A DNA stretch of 64,000 nucleotides from Nannobrachium achirus (GCA_963921795.1 OY997640.1:55492113-55556112), one strand, 5' to 3'. Counted from the stretch's first letter, positions 13,150 through 55,927 are shown. The notes: a model not told the origin generated them from the sequence alone. Made by a program: numbers and translations.

Positions 13150-15660
13150 GGAATGAATGCCCCGCCCTTTAATGCAAACCCCATTATACCTGTTGTCATA
13201 GGACCCGTTTTGACCATCTGTTTGCCTGTGTCCATTTATGCCCATATATGGAGATATCTGTTATCTGTCTGTCTGTCAGCGTCCATTTTATGTCCATATA
13301 TGGAGATCACTGCAGATATAGTTCTGGGTCCATTTTATGCCCATATATGCCCATATATGGAGATATCTGTCTATTTGCGTCCATTTCACGCCCATATATG
13401 GAGATCTCTGAATCTGTCTGTCTGTGTCCCTTTATGCCCGTATATGGAGATCTTTGTGATTCTGCGTAAATTTTATGCCCATATATGCCATTTGCGTCCA
13501 TTTTATGCCCATTTATGGAGATCTCTGTATCCGTCTGTCTGTGTGTCTGTCTGTGTCCCTTTATGCCGTATGAGATCTCTGAATCTGTCTGTCTGTGTCC
13601 CTTTATCCATTTTATGCCCATATATGGGGGCATTCATTTTATGCCCATATATGGAGAACGCGCGTGCCCGTGGGACGAACGGTTCTCATATGGGGGCATT
13701 CATTTTATGCCCATATATGGAGAACGCGCGTGCCCGTGGGACGAACGGTTCTCGAGATACGCGGATTACCTACATACATACACACTCACAGAGATTTTTT
13801 GTTGACTCATGTGGCGTACGTCTGCCCATATATGCCCATATATGGAGATATCTGTCTATTTGCGTCCATTTCACGCCCATATATGGAGATCTCTGAATCT
13901 GTCTGTCTGTGTCCCTTTATCCATTTTATGCCCATATATGGGGGCATTCATTTTATGCCCATATATGGAGAACGCGCGTGCCCGTGGGACGGAACGCGCG
14001 TGCCCGTGGGACGAACGGTTCTCGGAGATCTCTGAATCTGTCTGTCTGTGTCCCTTTATCCATTTTATGCCCATATATGGGGGCATTCATTTTATGCCCA
14101 TATATGGAGAACGCGCGTGCCCGTGGGACGGAACGCGCGTGCCCGTGGGACGAACGGTTCTCATATGGGGGCATTCATTTTATGCCCATATGGAGAACGC
14201 GCGTGCCCGTGGGACGAACGGTTCTCGAGATACGTGGATTACCTACATACATACACACTCACAGAGATTTTTTGTTGACTCATGTGGCGTACGTGATGTC
14301 AGAGCCTTTTATGAAGTGATGTCACAATGAGTCAGAGCTTTCGCCGATTTCCTCAGAAACAGCCTGATGTCAACAATCAACCCCGCATAAGGAGATTCCG
14401 AACGTTTCGCGCCGGTTTGGGAAAACCGCGCGTCGGGTCGGGTCGAGACCCGGCACTGCACTCCGTGCCGTGGCCATATATGGGGGCATTCATTTTATGC
14501 CCATATATGGAGAACGCGCGTGCCCGTGGGACGGAACGCGCGTGCCCGTGGGACGAACGGTTCTCGGAGATCTCTGAATCTGTCTGTCTGTGTCCCTTTA
14601 TCCATTTTATGCCCATATATGGGGGCATTCATTTTATGCCCATATATGGAGAACGCGCGTGCCCGTGGGACGGAACGCGCGTGCCCGTGGGACGAACGGT
14701 TCTCGGGGGCATTCATTTTATGCCCATATATGGAGAACGCGCGTGCCCGTGGGACGAACGGTTCTCATATGGGGGCATTCATTTTATGCCCATATATGGA
14801 GAACGCGCGTGCCCGTGGGACGAACGGTTCTCGAGATACGCGGATTACCTACATACATACACACTCACAGAGATTTTTTGTTGACTCATGTGGCGTACGT
14901 CTGCCCATATATGCCCATATATGGAGATATCTGTCTATTTGCGTCCATTTCACGCCCATATATGGAGATCTCTGAATCTGTCTGTCTGTGTCCCTTTATC
15001 CATTTTATGCCCATATATGGGGGCATTCATTTTATGCCCATATATGGAGAACGCGCGTGCCCGTGGGACGGAACGCGCGTGCCCGTGGGACGAACGGTTC
15101 TCGGAGATCTCTGAATCTGTCTGTCTGTGTCCCTTTATCCATTTTATGCCCATATATGGGGGCATTCATTTTATGCCCATATATGGAGAACGCGCGTGCC
15201 CGTGGGACGGAACGCGCGTGCCCGTGGGACGAACGGTTCTCATATGGGGGCATTCATTTTATGCCCATATGGAGAACGCGCGTGCCCGTGGGACGAACGG
15301 TTCTCGAGATACGTGGATTACCTACATACATACACACTCACAGAGATTTTTTGTTGACTCATGTGGCGTACGTGATGTCAGAGCCTTTTATGAAGTGATG
15401 TCACAATGAGTCAGAGCTTTCGCCGATTTCCTCAGAAACAGCCTGATGTCAACAATCAACCCCGCATAAGGAAATTCCGAACGTTTCGCGCCGGTTTGGG
15501 AAAACCGCGCGTCGGGTCGGGTCGAGACCCGGCACTGCACTCCGTGCCGCGGCGGGGAACGCGCGTGCCGAATCTGAAGCCGGTGGGACGAACGGTTCTC
15601 GAGATACGCGGATTACAAACACACACACACACACGCAGAGACTTCTCGCATTTATAGATA
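13150..15660. repeat. Complex tandem array rich in CCATATATGG (CArG) boxes
   Basis: Built from a GGGGGCATTCATTTTATGCC unit, a CCCATATATGG core and a block running from GAGAACGCGCGTGCCCGTGG to GGTTCTC. I count about 25 exact CCATATATGG sites. TGACTCA/TGAGTCA (AP-1 consensus) recurs near 13804, 14278, 14330, 14883, 15357 and 15409. A higher-order unit of 1079 bp is repeated (about 13807-14467 against 14886-15546). Open frames of up to 247 codons in several phases are the array translated and show no known domain. Confidence 0.92.
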
Positions 15661-16189
15661 GATGACAACTGCATATGCTCCAGAGACTCTTAAGTGAATG
15701 AAGTGAGTGAGGACACTTGATAGGGTAACTAGCAGAGAGGACTCGACCAATGCAGTGTGGGGTGATGTCACCGCTGGCCAACCGAGAAGCGGCTGGGCGG
15801 AGCCACTGGGTATATGAATGAACAAGCGGGCTCAGTTGGGAGAGAGACACCGGGCAGAGAGGGTGCTTGGGAAGCAGCAGCAGCAGGGGTGGGGACCCAG
15901 TAACGAGCCTAGACAAACTTGAAGTAAATAACGAACTGTGAGTGATCTGTTTATTAGTGTTAAGAGAACCAGCAACGGAGAGACGGGCCTTCACCTACCA
16001 AGTCCAGCATCCTGGGGAGACGAGTTTCTGGACCGGAGGAGTCGAGTCTGGCCTGGCTGTGTGTGGAGAGGCGATCACAGTGTGACGTGTCGTATCAACG
16101 CAGGGGCAAGCAGTACGCTTGCCTTTGTGTGTGAGTATTGTCCTGAGTCACACTGTCCTTCTATATCGCTGTCCTTGTGGAGTAGTACT

Positions 16190-17765
16190 TCTTTATTCTT
16201 CTTTATTAGGATCCCCATTAGCTTCCACAAGTGGTCGCTAGTCTTCCTGGGGTCCACACAATAATTCATACAGTAAAAACAGACAATAGTAAAAATGTTG
16301 CTATCTAAAATAGACACAAATCGAGTTAATAGCAAAAACAGTGACATCTCTCTGCATAAAAAACAGAGAACAATAACCAATAATCAAAAATACAGTGTTT
16401 ACACGAAATACATAAATAACTAGACCAGGTCAACCTGGTTGTGCCAGACCCCCTGTCTGTCATCATCATTTATGACATCATGCCTTTTGTAGGCATGTCA
16501 TCATCATGTCATCATCATATATACCCTTTATATAGAAAAGGGACAGACCGACATTTGCTTATGTAGGCCTACCCATTTCATGGGTCTGGCAAAAATAAGG
16601 TACAAAAGTAGAGAAAAACACAAACATCTATGAAGGACTCGTCAATTTATATTTGAGTAACCTTTTAAAAGAAAATCTGCTTCTGGTATGTCTTAAATCT
16701 ATAGGGAGCATATTCCAAGCTGAAAAAGCTCTGTGAAGAACAGTTCTCAGCATACTATTCTGGTTGTGACTTGGCACAACCAGATGACCTGAGCTCACTT
16801 GACGGGTATAATGTTCATGACAGAAACCTGAAAATAATATCTGTTAATGAAACAAGACGAACCTCGGTTCGAAGTGAAGCGGTGGACAGATAAAACCTCC
16901 AATAGCACATGAAACCAAGTCATTTGATGAGACGATCAAATTGTACATGTTCCTCTCCATGCTGACTATAGCAAAGTTAATAATTATTTAGTATAAACCA
17001 TGCTATTACCTATAGGGTTGAATTGTCATGTGAAGCTTCACCAATCCAATGCAATAGGTGAGACCTATGCAATAAGTGAGACCTATTGCATATTTGAAAA
17101 AGCCTATTCATTCTGGACTGATATTTTACACGTACGGGACAGGAAAAACCTGTTCATTCTGGCCTGGAGTGACCATATATGGACATAAGGTAACGGACAT
17201 TGTGTTTTTGAAAAACCCTGTTCATTCTGGACTGAAATGACCATATATGGGCGTGGTACACAGATTCATTAGAGGCAACGGACATTCTGTTTTTGAAAAA
17301 ACCTGTTCATTCTGGACTGAAATGACCATATATGGGCGTGATACACACAAAGCCATTCATTGGAAGCGGTTTCCACCGCTTCAAAAAGTGTGGTGTGTTG
17401 TTCCACATAGCATTATGCATGAACATCAAAAGGCTATATTTTAATTTCACCTCTACAGTTAACCATGATAATTGCTTATGCATCTCACATACATTGGTAC
17501 GGAAAGAACAATTTAGAACCAATCGAGCTGCTCTATTCTGAGCGATTTGAAGTTTCTTTATGTGTTTCTCAGCAGCATTAGACCAAATAACTGGGCAATA
17601 GTCCAGGTGTGATAAAACAAGTGACCGAACAACTTCACTCATGACAGAAGATGGAACATAAGCTGAGCATTTTCTAGAAACTGCAATGCCCCTACCCATC
17701 TTTGCAACAATATGATCAATCTGATCAGACCAAGATAATAAATCATCTAATTTCACGCCCAGTAA
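16190..17765 (-). mobile_element. LINE fragment, 3' end with reverse transcriptase C-terminus
   Basis: The minus-strand frame 17756-17307 contains SLVLSHLDYCPVIWSN and KKLQIAQNRAARLVL, hallmarks of the C-terminal part of L2/Rex/Jockey-type reverse transcriptases. The 3' end (near 16200) reads TAATGGGGATCCTAATAAAG on the minus strand, a typical L2-like terminus. It is 5'-truncated and nested in the LTR-like element. A tandem of about 93 bp inside (17125-17345) carries three CCATATATGG cores. Confidence 0.82.
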
Positions 17766-18781
17766 TTTGACCCATCAGTACTATCGGAGCCTTGGAAACA
17801 GTCATCTGGCGGTTTCCTCCTGTGCTTTCAGATTCGTGGAGTAGACGTGTGAGAGACGTACCTGTGACCTGCTGTCCATGTTCGTTCACTGAAGACATTG
17901 GGTCCCCGGGTCGTCCTATTGAGCTGTGGTTGAGTAACTGGGTGTAAAGTATCAGAGTACTTACACTGTCGTACTGTCGCAAAGTAACTGAGTACGAAGT
18001 ATTGGGGAAATGACATTGCTGAGCTGTTAAGTATTTGAGTACAGGTATCAGAGTAATAACGCTGTTGAGCTGTTGCTGAGTATTGAGTACAAGTATCAGA
18101 GTAATTACTGTACACTGTCGTGCTGTCGCTAAAGTAAATGAGCACGAAGTGTGGGAGAAACTGAGTAAATGACGCTGTTGAGCTGTGTTGAGTAGTTAAG
18201 TATAAAGTATCTGAGTAATTGCACTGTAGTGCTGTGCGTCATTCGCTTCGTGGATTTTCCATGTTGCCTGAGTAACTAAGTACGAGTATTAGAATAATTG
18301 CACTTTAGTGCGCAACCGACTTGGTTTTACTGTTGTCTGTTGCCTGGTTTAAGTAGTCCTTTTAACGCCCCTATTTTATTATTGAATGGAAATAAAGCTG
18401 TAACTCTTAATACATTTTGATACCCTTTTAGATAGGTTAGGGCCTTCCCTTTTCTTTTATTGTTTGATTGTGTTCTTGGCGCAGATGCCTCTGTAAAGGG
18501 AATCACTACATTAAATGTACCTTCATTTGTAACCCCCTTAATACCTGTGTGGACTCGGTCTCTCTCAGGGGTTTACAGTCCCCAAAGGTTGCTCTCTCAA
18601 GTATAAATACGAACCTGTGTTACCTTACTGTGTGGAAGCCTTTATGGTTTCGTTGGTTAAAACCCAACTGGCGTTGTCCGGCAACATTCTTTATTGAATT
18701 GACGTATTCTGAACTTGAACTTGATATTGAACTGAACCAGTTTAAACACTGGCCGTTAATGTGAGGGGTGGCCGCCTTACA

Positions 18782-19130
18782 CCCACATACATACAGAAAG
18801 CACTGATCACACTACTTGCGCGTTCTGCTGGTGCACAATTGCAGGCTAGTTCAATATTTAATGTATTCATTACTTGCGCCAGAAGAGCATGCAAGTACTG
18901 CGTTCAGCTGCGTATGTACTGTAGGTAGGTAGGTATGTATGTGTGTGTTTAAGTCTGTATAGCCCAATCAGGGACCAGCAATTCTGGCAACATCATCATT
19001 AATAGCCAATGAGGGACCAGCATTCCTGGTGATGTCACTGGCATCGCCAGTGCTTATGCCAGTGGTGAGTGAACCTCATTGTGCGCTCTGCTTGCTTCTT
19101 GGCACAAGACACAAGTTGGCACCTCGACAG
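18782..19130. other. Spacer between the LTR-like element and the duplicated promoter region
   Basis: Carries partial echoes of the duplication start: GCAGGCTAGTTCAATATTTA near 18840 and 19137, and AAGACACAAGTTGGCACCTC near 19105, also found near 12940. Confidence 0.5.
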
Positions 19131-19553
19131 GGTGCAGGCTAGTTCAATATTTCATTTATTCATTCATTTATATTTAGAACATGGTGTGCCTATCACAGTC
19201 ACATGGTGTGATAAACGTCTCATCTCACACATCCTCCATGTTGTCACCTGCAGACTTCAGTGGTCCTCCATTTTGTCACCTTCAGACGTCAGTGGTCCTC
19301 CATGTTGATGCTTATGTGCTCCTCTGTCGTATGTAGGGCAGGTTGTGGTTCAGCTTCCTGTCATCAAGAACGCTGAGACTTTCCAGCCTGATGATGATCA
19401 GATAAGCAGAGCTGACGAGTCGCACATAAAGACACTGATGACAGCGAGCCTCCATCAGTGCTGCTCAGGACGTCAATGTTGATCAGTTCAGCTCAGTTCA
19501 GTTCAGTTCAGATCAGTTCAAGTGCCAAGTGTTTAACAGTTAAGTTCCAGTTT

Positions 19554-19771
19554 AGAATCCAGTGTGAGTGAATCCAATGTTGAGAATCCAGTGTGAGTGA
19601 ATCCAGTGTTGAGAATCCAGTGTGAGTGAATCCAGAGTTGAGAATCCAGTGTGAGTGAATCCAGAGTTGAGAATCCAGTGTGAGTGAATCCAGAGTTGAG
19701 AATCCAGTGTGAGTAAATCCAGAGTTTAGAATCCAGTGTGAGTGAATCCAGAGTTTAGAATCCAGTGTGAG
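19554..19771. repeat. 29-bp minisatellite upstream of the first exon (unit 1)
   Basis: Repeated GAATCCAGTGTGAGTGAATC units. It resumes at 21837-21938 right up to the ATG at 21939, so it would lie in the 5' UTR or core promoter. Confidence 0.88.
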
Positions 19772-19884
19772 TGTAAGGTGGGCCAGTCTTACTGTTACGT
19801 TCAGAAATAACTGTATTATAATAATGCAATACTATTAACCATTTACCATTAAAGGGAATATATATGTCACGGTTTGTTAGAGAT

Positions 19885-20127
19885 GGAAGGAAAGGAATGT
19901 CCGCACACTGGAATAGGAGCTCCCACGAGTAGTTTATTTCAAATTTTCAGCATAACAACGTTTCGACCCCCCACGGGGTCTTCATCAGGTCTAGTCACTA
20001 GACCTGATGAAGACCCCGTGGGGGGTGTGTGCGGACATTCCTTTCCTTCCATGTATGTATTTTTTTGCCCAGCACCTGGTACAACTTTTTTTGGATGTGC
20101 GTGCTCCCCTCTTGAACGGTTTGTTAG
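19885..20127. repeat. Nested foldback with 61-bp near-perfect palindrome
   Basis: Inner palindrome 19966-20026: arms of 30 bases (ACCCCCCACGGGGTCTTCAT and on) around a single C. Outer arms GGAAGGAAAGGAATGTCCGC (19887) and its complement (to 20050) enclose it. CGGTTTGTTAGAGA occurs on both sides (about 19870 and 20117), a possible target duplication. Confidence 0.8.
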
Positions 20128-20214
20128 AGAAACAGTACGGTCGAGAAACGGAGCACTCGCCGTGCGGCACGGAACAAGCGGTCGCCACAACAACGTCCTC
20201 CAGGCGGAGCCGCT

Positions 20215-20345
20215 CGATTGTCCACGACATTGCAAGCGGCGCGAAGGCCAGCGGACCAGCGGCCAGGGAGTTACGAAGCCGTGGTGAATGCAATCGTTAT
20301 ATTTATGCCCAGGCCGTAAGGCCTGGGCAAGCCCACGATAAACGC
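20215..20345. repeat. Fragment homologous to the MITE at 2267-2664
   Basis: CCACGACATTGCAAGCGGCG and ACGAAGCCGTGGTGAATGCA recur at 2398-2500. It has an internal palindrome CCAGGCCGTAAGGCCTGG. Confidence 0.75.
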
Positions 20346-21938
20346 CCTGTCCAAGTGACTACAATGGAGCTAATGGCTAATGGCTAAACACTGCCGAGCT
20401 AGGCTAGTAAATAAAGAAAGAGTCGCAAACGAGTGACGTCAGCGCCTTCACTAGTGAATGGCTGTCGTCGCCATCTGGTGGTGATTGGTGTGTGGTGAAC
20501 GACAAAACAAGCGCTCTTACAATGAACGTCCTGAGTTACCCAAACATACTGTAACATATATATATCACTGTTGTATAACTGTTTCTTATATAAACCCAAA
20601 TGTACAAAGGGGACCTTTGTTGCTGGACAACGCCAGTTGAACTTTAACCAACAAACCATTAAAGGTTTAAACACTATTAGGCTAAGACACAGGTTCGTAA
20701 ATAATACCAGGCTGGGAGAGCAATAGGCGGGTACGAACACCCTGGAGAGACTGACACCAAACAGTTTTTCAGGGGGTTACAAAATCACAATGCTTTATTA
20801 TAAATTACCCTGTACAGAGGCCTCTAAACGCCACAAAACAATAAAATACAAAAGAAAAACCCTAACACTCCTAAAAGGCGCCGCTAACTAATAAAAGATA
20901 ATTCAAATCAATATCAAAATGTTAAAATATTATCTTCGATTCCTACTAGCAAAGTGCAAGGTGCGTATTGTGGGTCACTCTACTAGTGTTCGTCTGTTCA
21001 ACGAATAAGCGAAGCAGGGGGGCACCAGGGAGCCCAATATAGTCACAACAGCTTAGCAGATAGGGGTTTCAACAGCATACATCATACGTCATCTCACGAC
21101 AGGTCTCTGAAACACACAAGAAGGAGACCGCCAGCTCATCGGTTCACAAGTGCAACATAGTTGTCCTAAGAGTGCGGTGCTTTAACTTCGTGTGTCGCTA
21201 TGGAAAGGTACTTACACACCAGGCAAGCGTCTGCTTGCCGGTGAGTGATGTGGACGTGCGACACACACAGGACCGTCTCTCTCCGTCTCTCTCCGTCTCT
21301 CCCACAGCAGGCCAGGCACCGGTTCGTCTCTCTCACCGGCTCGCCAGTCTCTCCGTCGCTGTAAACTATAAGGTTCGCACAATGGTTCTCAATCAGTGTA
21401 GCATAGCTACTCTACTCAGTCACATGAGTCTCTGCTCTGCGTACATGGTTCCTTAGAACCCCCCCGGTGTCTCTGCTCTCTCAACACGTCTGCTCTGCTC
21501 CCCTGCTTCTCCTTGACTGAGACGCGCCGTCCCATTCATAGTCCTGCGTCCCGCCTAGCTGCCACCCAATTGGCCAGCCGTGACGTCAACCCCACACTGC
21601 ATAGGCTGCAACATGGCTGCTAGTTACCCTATCCAGAACCTCCATTCACTTAAAGTCCCGCAGTCCATTCAGAAAAAGAACATGATTAAGGGGAAAGGAA
21701 TATTATTACAACATAAATACCATAACGAAAATACAATGTGTTTAAATAAAAGAAACACCAAGAAAACATCATTGCATTTAAAGAAATAATACAAAAAAAT
21801 GAAAAATAACAATACCCTCCTTTCATCCCTATCACATGAGTGAATCCAGAGTTGAGAACCCAGTGTGAGTGAATCCAGAGGTGAGAACCCAGTGTGAGTG
21901 AATCCAGAGTTTAGAATCCAGTGTGAGTGAATCCAGAC

Positions 21939-52542
<30,604 letters not shown>

Positions 52543-52639
52543 AGGACAATTTAACCTAAACAAACTGGTGAGGAAAGCGGGCTCTGTCGTTGGTTCCTCT
52601 TTGCAGGGGGTTTGGGTCCTCTTTGCAGGGGGTGGAGGA

Positions 52640-52800
52640 AGTAGCCAGAGTGCGAACGGCTAAGAAGCTGGACTCCATCTTGAAGAACTCCTCCCACCCC
52701 CTCCACCTTGAGATCTTCAGTTACTGGAGTAAGAGAGGAAATGACTGTTTTGACTACCCAGGACGGATATCTGAGAGACTGGGAAAGTCTTTAACTGGAA
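52640..52800 (+). mobile_element. Possible LINE 3'-end relic in the 3' UTR region
   Basis: The + frame reads KKLDSILKNSSHPLHLEI, similar to the C-terminal end of fish LINE reverse transcriptases (ILxDPSHPLH). Weak; it could instead be part of the receptor's 3' UTR. No AATAAA follows the receptor stop until about 53845. Confidence 0.4.
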
Positions 52801-53040
52801 CTATAGTTGTACTGACTCTGACCTCTAAGAACCTTTCCAGAGAGGGTGCTCTTGTGTGTCTTGCTCTGTGTCACCCTTCCTTTTTTTCTTTTAGTTTTTC
52901 TTGCACTGACCAATGGACACTTTTTTGTTTGGCTCTGCACTATTAGATTGAGTATTTTGCTTGTGTTTGACATGGCGGTGAGATACTTGTAGACTAGCAT
53001 TGACTGTTATGGACACTTTTGTTTGGCACTTTATTGACTG

Positions 53041-53318
53041 TGTGAATCTGCACGTGCATCTTCAAGATTACCTTTTTGACGAAAGCTATTGCTACAAACC
53101 GTACAACTGAATGGCTTTTCCCCTGTATGAATCCTCATGTGTTTATTCATAGAACCCTTTTGACTAAAGAGGTTGCCACAGACAGTACAGCTGAAAGGTT
53201 TTTCCCCTGTATGAGTCTAATTACCAGCACCCGTCCTTCAGAGTTTTACTGCGACTAAAGCTGCTGCCACAAACCGTACAACTAAATTGCTTTTCTCCTG
53301 TATGAATCGTCGGCTGCG
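53041..53318 (-). pseudogene. C2H2 zinc-finger relic
   Basis: Minus strand: IHTGEKQFSCTVCG, a frame break, then [36 protein letters not shown] and [11 protein letters not shown]. About 2.5 Kruppel-type fingers with TGEKPF linkers, broken by a stop and a shift near 53220 and lost histidines at the end. A minus-strand AATAAA lies near 53029. A processed or decayed fragment. Confidence 0.8.
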
Positions 53319-53339
53319 TCCGAAATCCCCCCTATTTTC

Positions 53340-53480
53340 TAATGCAGTGTACTAAAAGAGGGCCCAGCCATTTTGAACTATTGTCCGAATCTATAGTGAG
53401 CATTTTTGTACCCTAATATAGTGTACTGAAGTATCCCACAATGCATCTGGATTTTTAGTGTGCATTCGATGGTCACTTTC
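53340..53480. repeat. Dispersed element fragment (GTGTACTGAAGTATCCCACA)
   Basis: GCGTCCGAAATCCCCCCTAT ... AGTATCCCACAATGCATCTG, a pattern of common fish non-autonomous elements. Confidence 0.45.
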
Positions 53481-53640
53481 AAAGGCTTCCTACACCGCCA
53501 CCCTTTGGCCAATCGTTCTGAGTTTTGTGTTTTCGCCATTTGGCATAGCCCTCTACCATATTGCAGAGTTTTGTAAAAAGCGACTGCATGGTCAAGCCAG
53601 GACAGAAAAAGTGGCGGAAGAATAATAATAAGGAAAGGTA
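53480..53640. repeat. Dispersed repeat R1, 3' end
   Basis: TTTCAAAGGCTTCCTACACC ... GGTCAAGCCAGGACAGAAAA + GTGGCGGAAGAATAATAATAA; matches 11980 and 33890. Confidence 0.8.
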
Positions 53641-55927
53641 CTATCTCAATAGTGGCTTACAAGCCCATTACAGGGGCAGCAGACCTGCAGTTTATCTGGG
53701 AAGTTTGTTCCAGCTATTTTGTGGTGCATAAAAACTAAACGCTGCTTCCCCATGGTTATTTTTTGTTAAAAAGACGGAAAGCAGACCTGAGAGATCCAGA
53801 CTGAGTGCCCCCGGGGGAGACTTGTCCCGTCTGCAATGACAACAGGGAATAAAAAAGGCTCATTAAATACCCCCAAATGTAAACTCACACTCTCATGTGT
53901 TAAAAATATGTAAAATGTATTTGAATGAAAAAAATCTATACAGTATATCAACCCATTAAACACAGGAAAGCATCTGTGACCTGAAGGTCAGAACCCAATT
54001 TCTCCCCTGAGCGAGCAAGCAGGTTACATTAGCTCAGTGGATAAAAAGAGAGAAATCATCATTTGTGCAGGAATCCCTGGTAATAAGTTATATAGTGTCA
54101 GGTCTCTGCTCTATTGAGAACGTGCACATCAAAGTAATAATGCAACAAAAAGGAACATGGTCGCCCGTTTCCATTGAATTATGTCATGTTAAAGGGATAT
54201 AAAAAAAAAACACATCCAGGGCAACTCCCCAATGGGCTTCTCCACATACACACCCATTGTAACTTCAAACTTCATTTTAACCATGATAGATTCATTAAAA
54301 ATGAATCTATCATCCGTTATTTTTTCTGGTGACTCATACTACCCTCCTAATACGTGAGCAGGCCATGTTTTTTCATTTATTTGTAATATTTATTATTGAA
54401 GTCATAAATCTCTCCATAGACTTCCATGTAATTTATAGTGCACAGATCATGCACGCCCATGCACAGATCATGCACCATGTTTGTGCAGGCTGTTCACAGC
54501 TTTCAAACAAAAAAATCAGATTGGAAATCCGTTCAGGCATTCTTGAGATAATAGCCATTATGTTTTACATGTTATGTAAACAAAAATGGCTGCCCTGTAT
54601 GAAAGATGGGGTTGTATGGGGGTGGAACATGCAAAATCGCGATTGAAATCATGTTTACTAGATTTAACGGGGTCAAAAAAAAAAAAAAAAAAGGGGAAGT
54701 CCATAGTGGGATAGTTGATCTGAAAGTCGTTTGGCACTCAATGAGTTAAGAGGAAACCCTCTAGCCCTGCCAAATAACGTATCAGCCGTCATGAGGCCCT
54801 CTATGCTCAAGGAGCAGAGGGGTGGTGGCCTGAGGGGCGCTCCAACAAAGTTGTCGTTGCCGGCGGGGTGTAGCTCTTATCATGTGCATAGTGAAAGCAC
54901 AACCTAAGCTGCGTTAGGGGTTGGTGTGTCCCGGTACACTCCGGTTGCTGTTGGATGTAGGACAGGCATACTTTTAGGGTTTTTATTCAAAAGGAAAAAC
55001 AGAAAAGATCAACGTTTGAATGTGAATACAGGCAGGCATACTTGCCATACTACAAAAGGGGGATAAAGTGCGGCCTCGTAGCCCCTCGCTCTATGGGCAG
55101 CAGTCTACTCTTCTCTGCCCCGTGTTAGGAGCCAGAGGTGTAAGGAATGTTAGTCAGAGAAGCGGTGTCCATCGGCTCTACATTGGACAGCTGGCTTGAC
55201 CGGAGGGAGGCGGAGACCGGAGGCTCCCTCTAACGCAGTACGGCTATGGTCGACATTCATTTATTTTGATAATTATGCTGAAATAGGACAACCTTGTGTA
55301 ACATCTTGAAAACATAATTAAATCTTGTGGAATGTATAGTCACTATGTTGTACTGCCAGTAACATTATAGTCTGAGCTATGCCTACCGTTTTTCTAAAAG
55401 AGAACACTGATGTCCCATTAGTGTTGAATACACACCTTGCAGAAGTTGTGTCCACATGGTGTGGATACAGGCTAAGCGACCACATCCATACATATTGCAC
55501 AGAGCAAGTTCTCTTCTGAAAGAAGAAACCTGCCAGTTGCCATATCTCGAACTGTGGAGCAAGTTTAAAAAACTCAAATTCACTCCACTTGCAGGTTCAG
55601 GGTCAATAATAAGATTTGAAATGTGTTATGGCATAGGGATATGAATGAATTGATTGACCACTGAAGAATTATCACACATTTTCTAGCACTAGGGGTGTAT
55701 ATATACCGGTACCTTCCCGAAAATGACTATGAGAATTATTCCCCCTTGGTAAATTTGGGGTCCTAGCTTACAGACTACATGAACTGCAAGCCATAGAGGT
55801 GCCTAGCATGTAAACAACTGTTGTGGAAAAAGCACCTGCAACAAAGGTGATATTCATGTATGTAATGGTAAAGTAAAAGTTATCATATGCACAAAATGTT
55901 GTTTATTGAATTTCATAATTCATAGTA
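53641..55927. other. Intergenic DNA between the receptor and tmprss6, no gene seen
   Basis: AT-rich; includes the repeat copy 54412-54760 and a stretch at 55320-55650 (TGTATAGTCACTATGTTG, CTGAGCTATGCCTACC) that recurs in diverged form at 56395-56560. Confidence 0.5.
54412..54760. repeat. Interspersed repeat, pair with 50355-50710
   Basis: Same text as the copy after SRCR7, with an 18-base A run inserted near 54676. Confidence 0.8.

Larger units (their letters stand above)
12983..18781 (+). mobile_element. LTR-like element, copy 2, with nested insertions
   Basis: Starts TGTGATAGGG and ends CCGCCTTACA, giving TG...CA ends, and is flanked by CCCA on both sides (12979-12982 and 18782-18785). 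Its two end regions match, in opposite orientation, the element at 19772-21836. An AATAAA lies at 18391 and a TATA-like GGTATATGAA near 15810, so the + orientation is likely. No gag/pol/env frames, so it is solo-LTR-like. It has been enlarged to 5.8 kb by the 13.15-15.66 kb array and a LINE fragment. Confidence 0.75.
19772..21836 (-). mobile_element. LTR-like element, copy 1 (solo-LTR-like), in the 5' region of the receptor
   Basis: TGTAAGGTGGGCC...CCCTATCACA, flanked by TGAG on both sides (19768-19771 and 21837-21840). Removing the element and one TGAG restores the flanking minisatellite exactly. It is inverted relative to copy 2 (minus-strand AATAAA near 20794). No coding frame. A foldback and a MITE-related stretch are nested at about 19885-20345. 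Confidence 0.85.

Noticed and set aside
13153-15409. Open frames of 130-247 codons in several phases (YPFYAHIWGHSF-type repeats)
   Set aside because: They are the tandem array read in every phase on both strands; no conserved domain, no splice signals, and equal openness in rival frames.
13150-15660. CRISPR array
   Set aside because: Units lack uniform repeats with unique spacers, and the genome is a vertebrate's.
20007-20387. 126-codon and 137-codon frames upstream of the receptor
   Set aside because: They lie in nested repeat sequence (palindrome and MITE fragment) with no domain or splice context.
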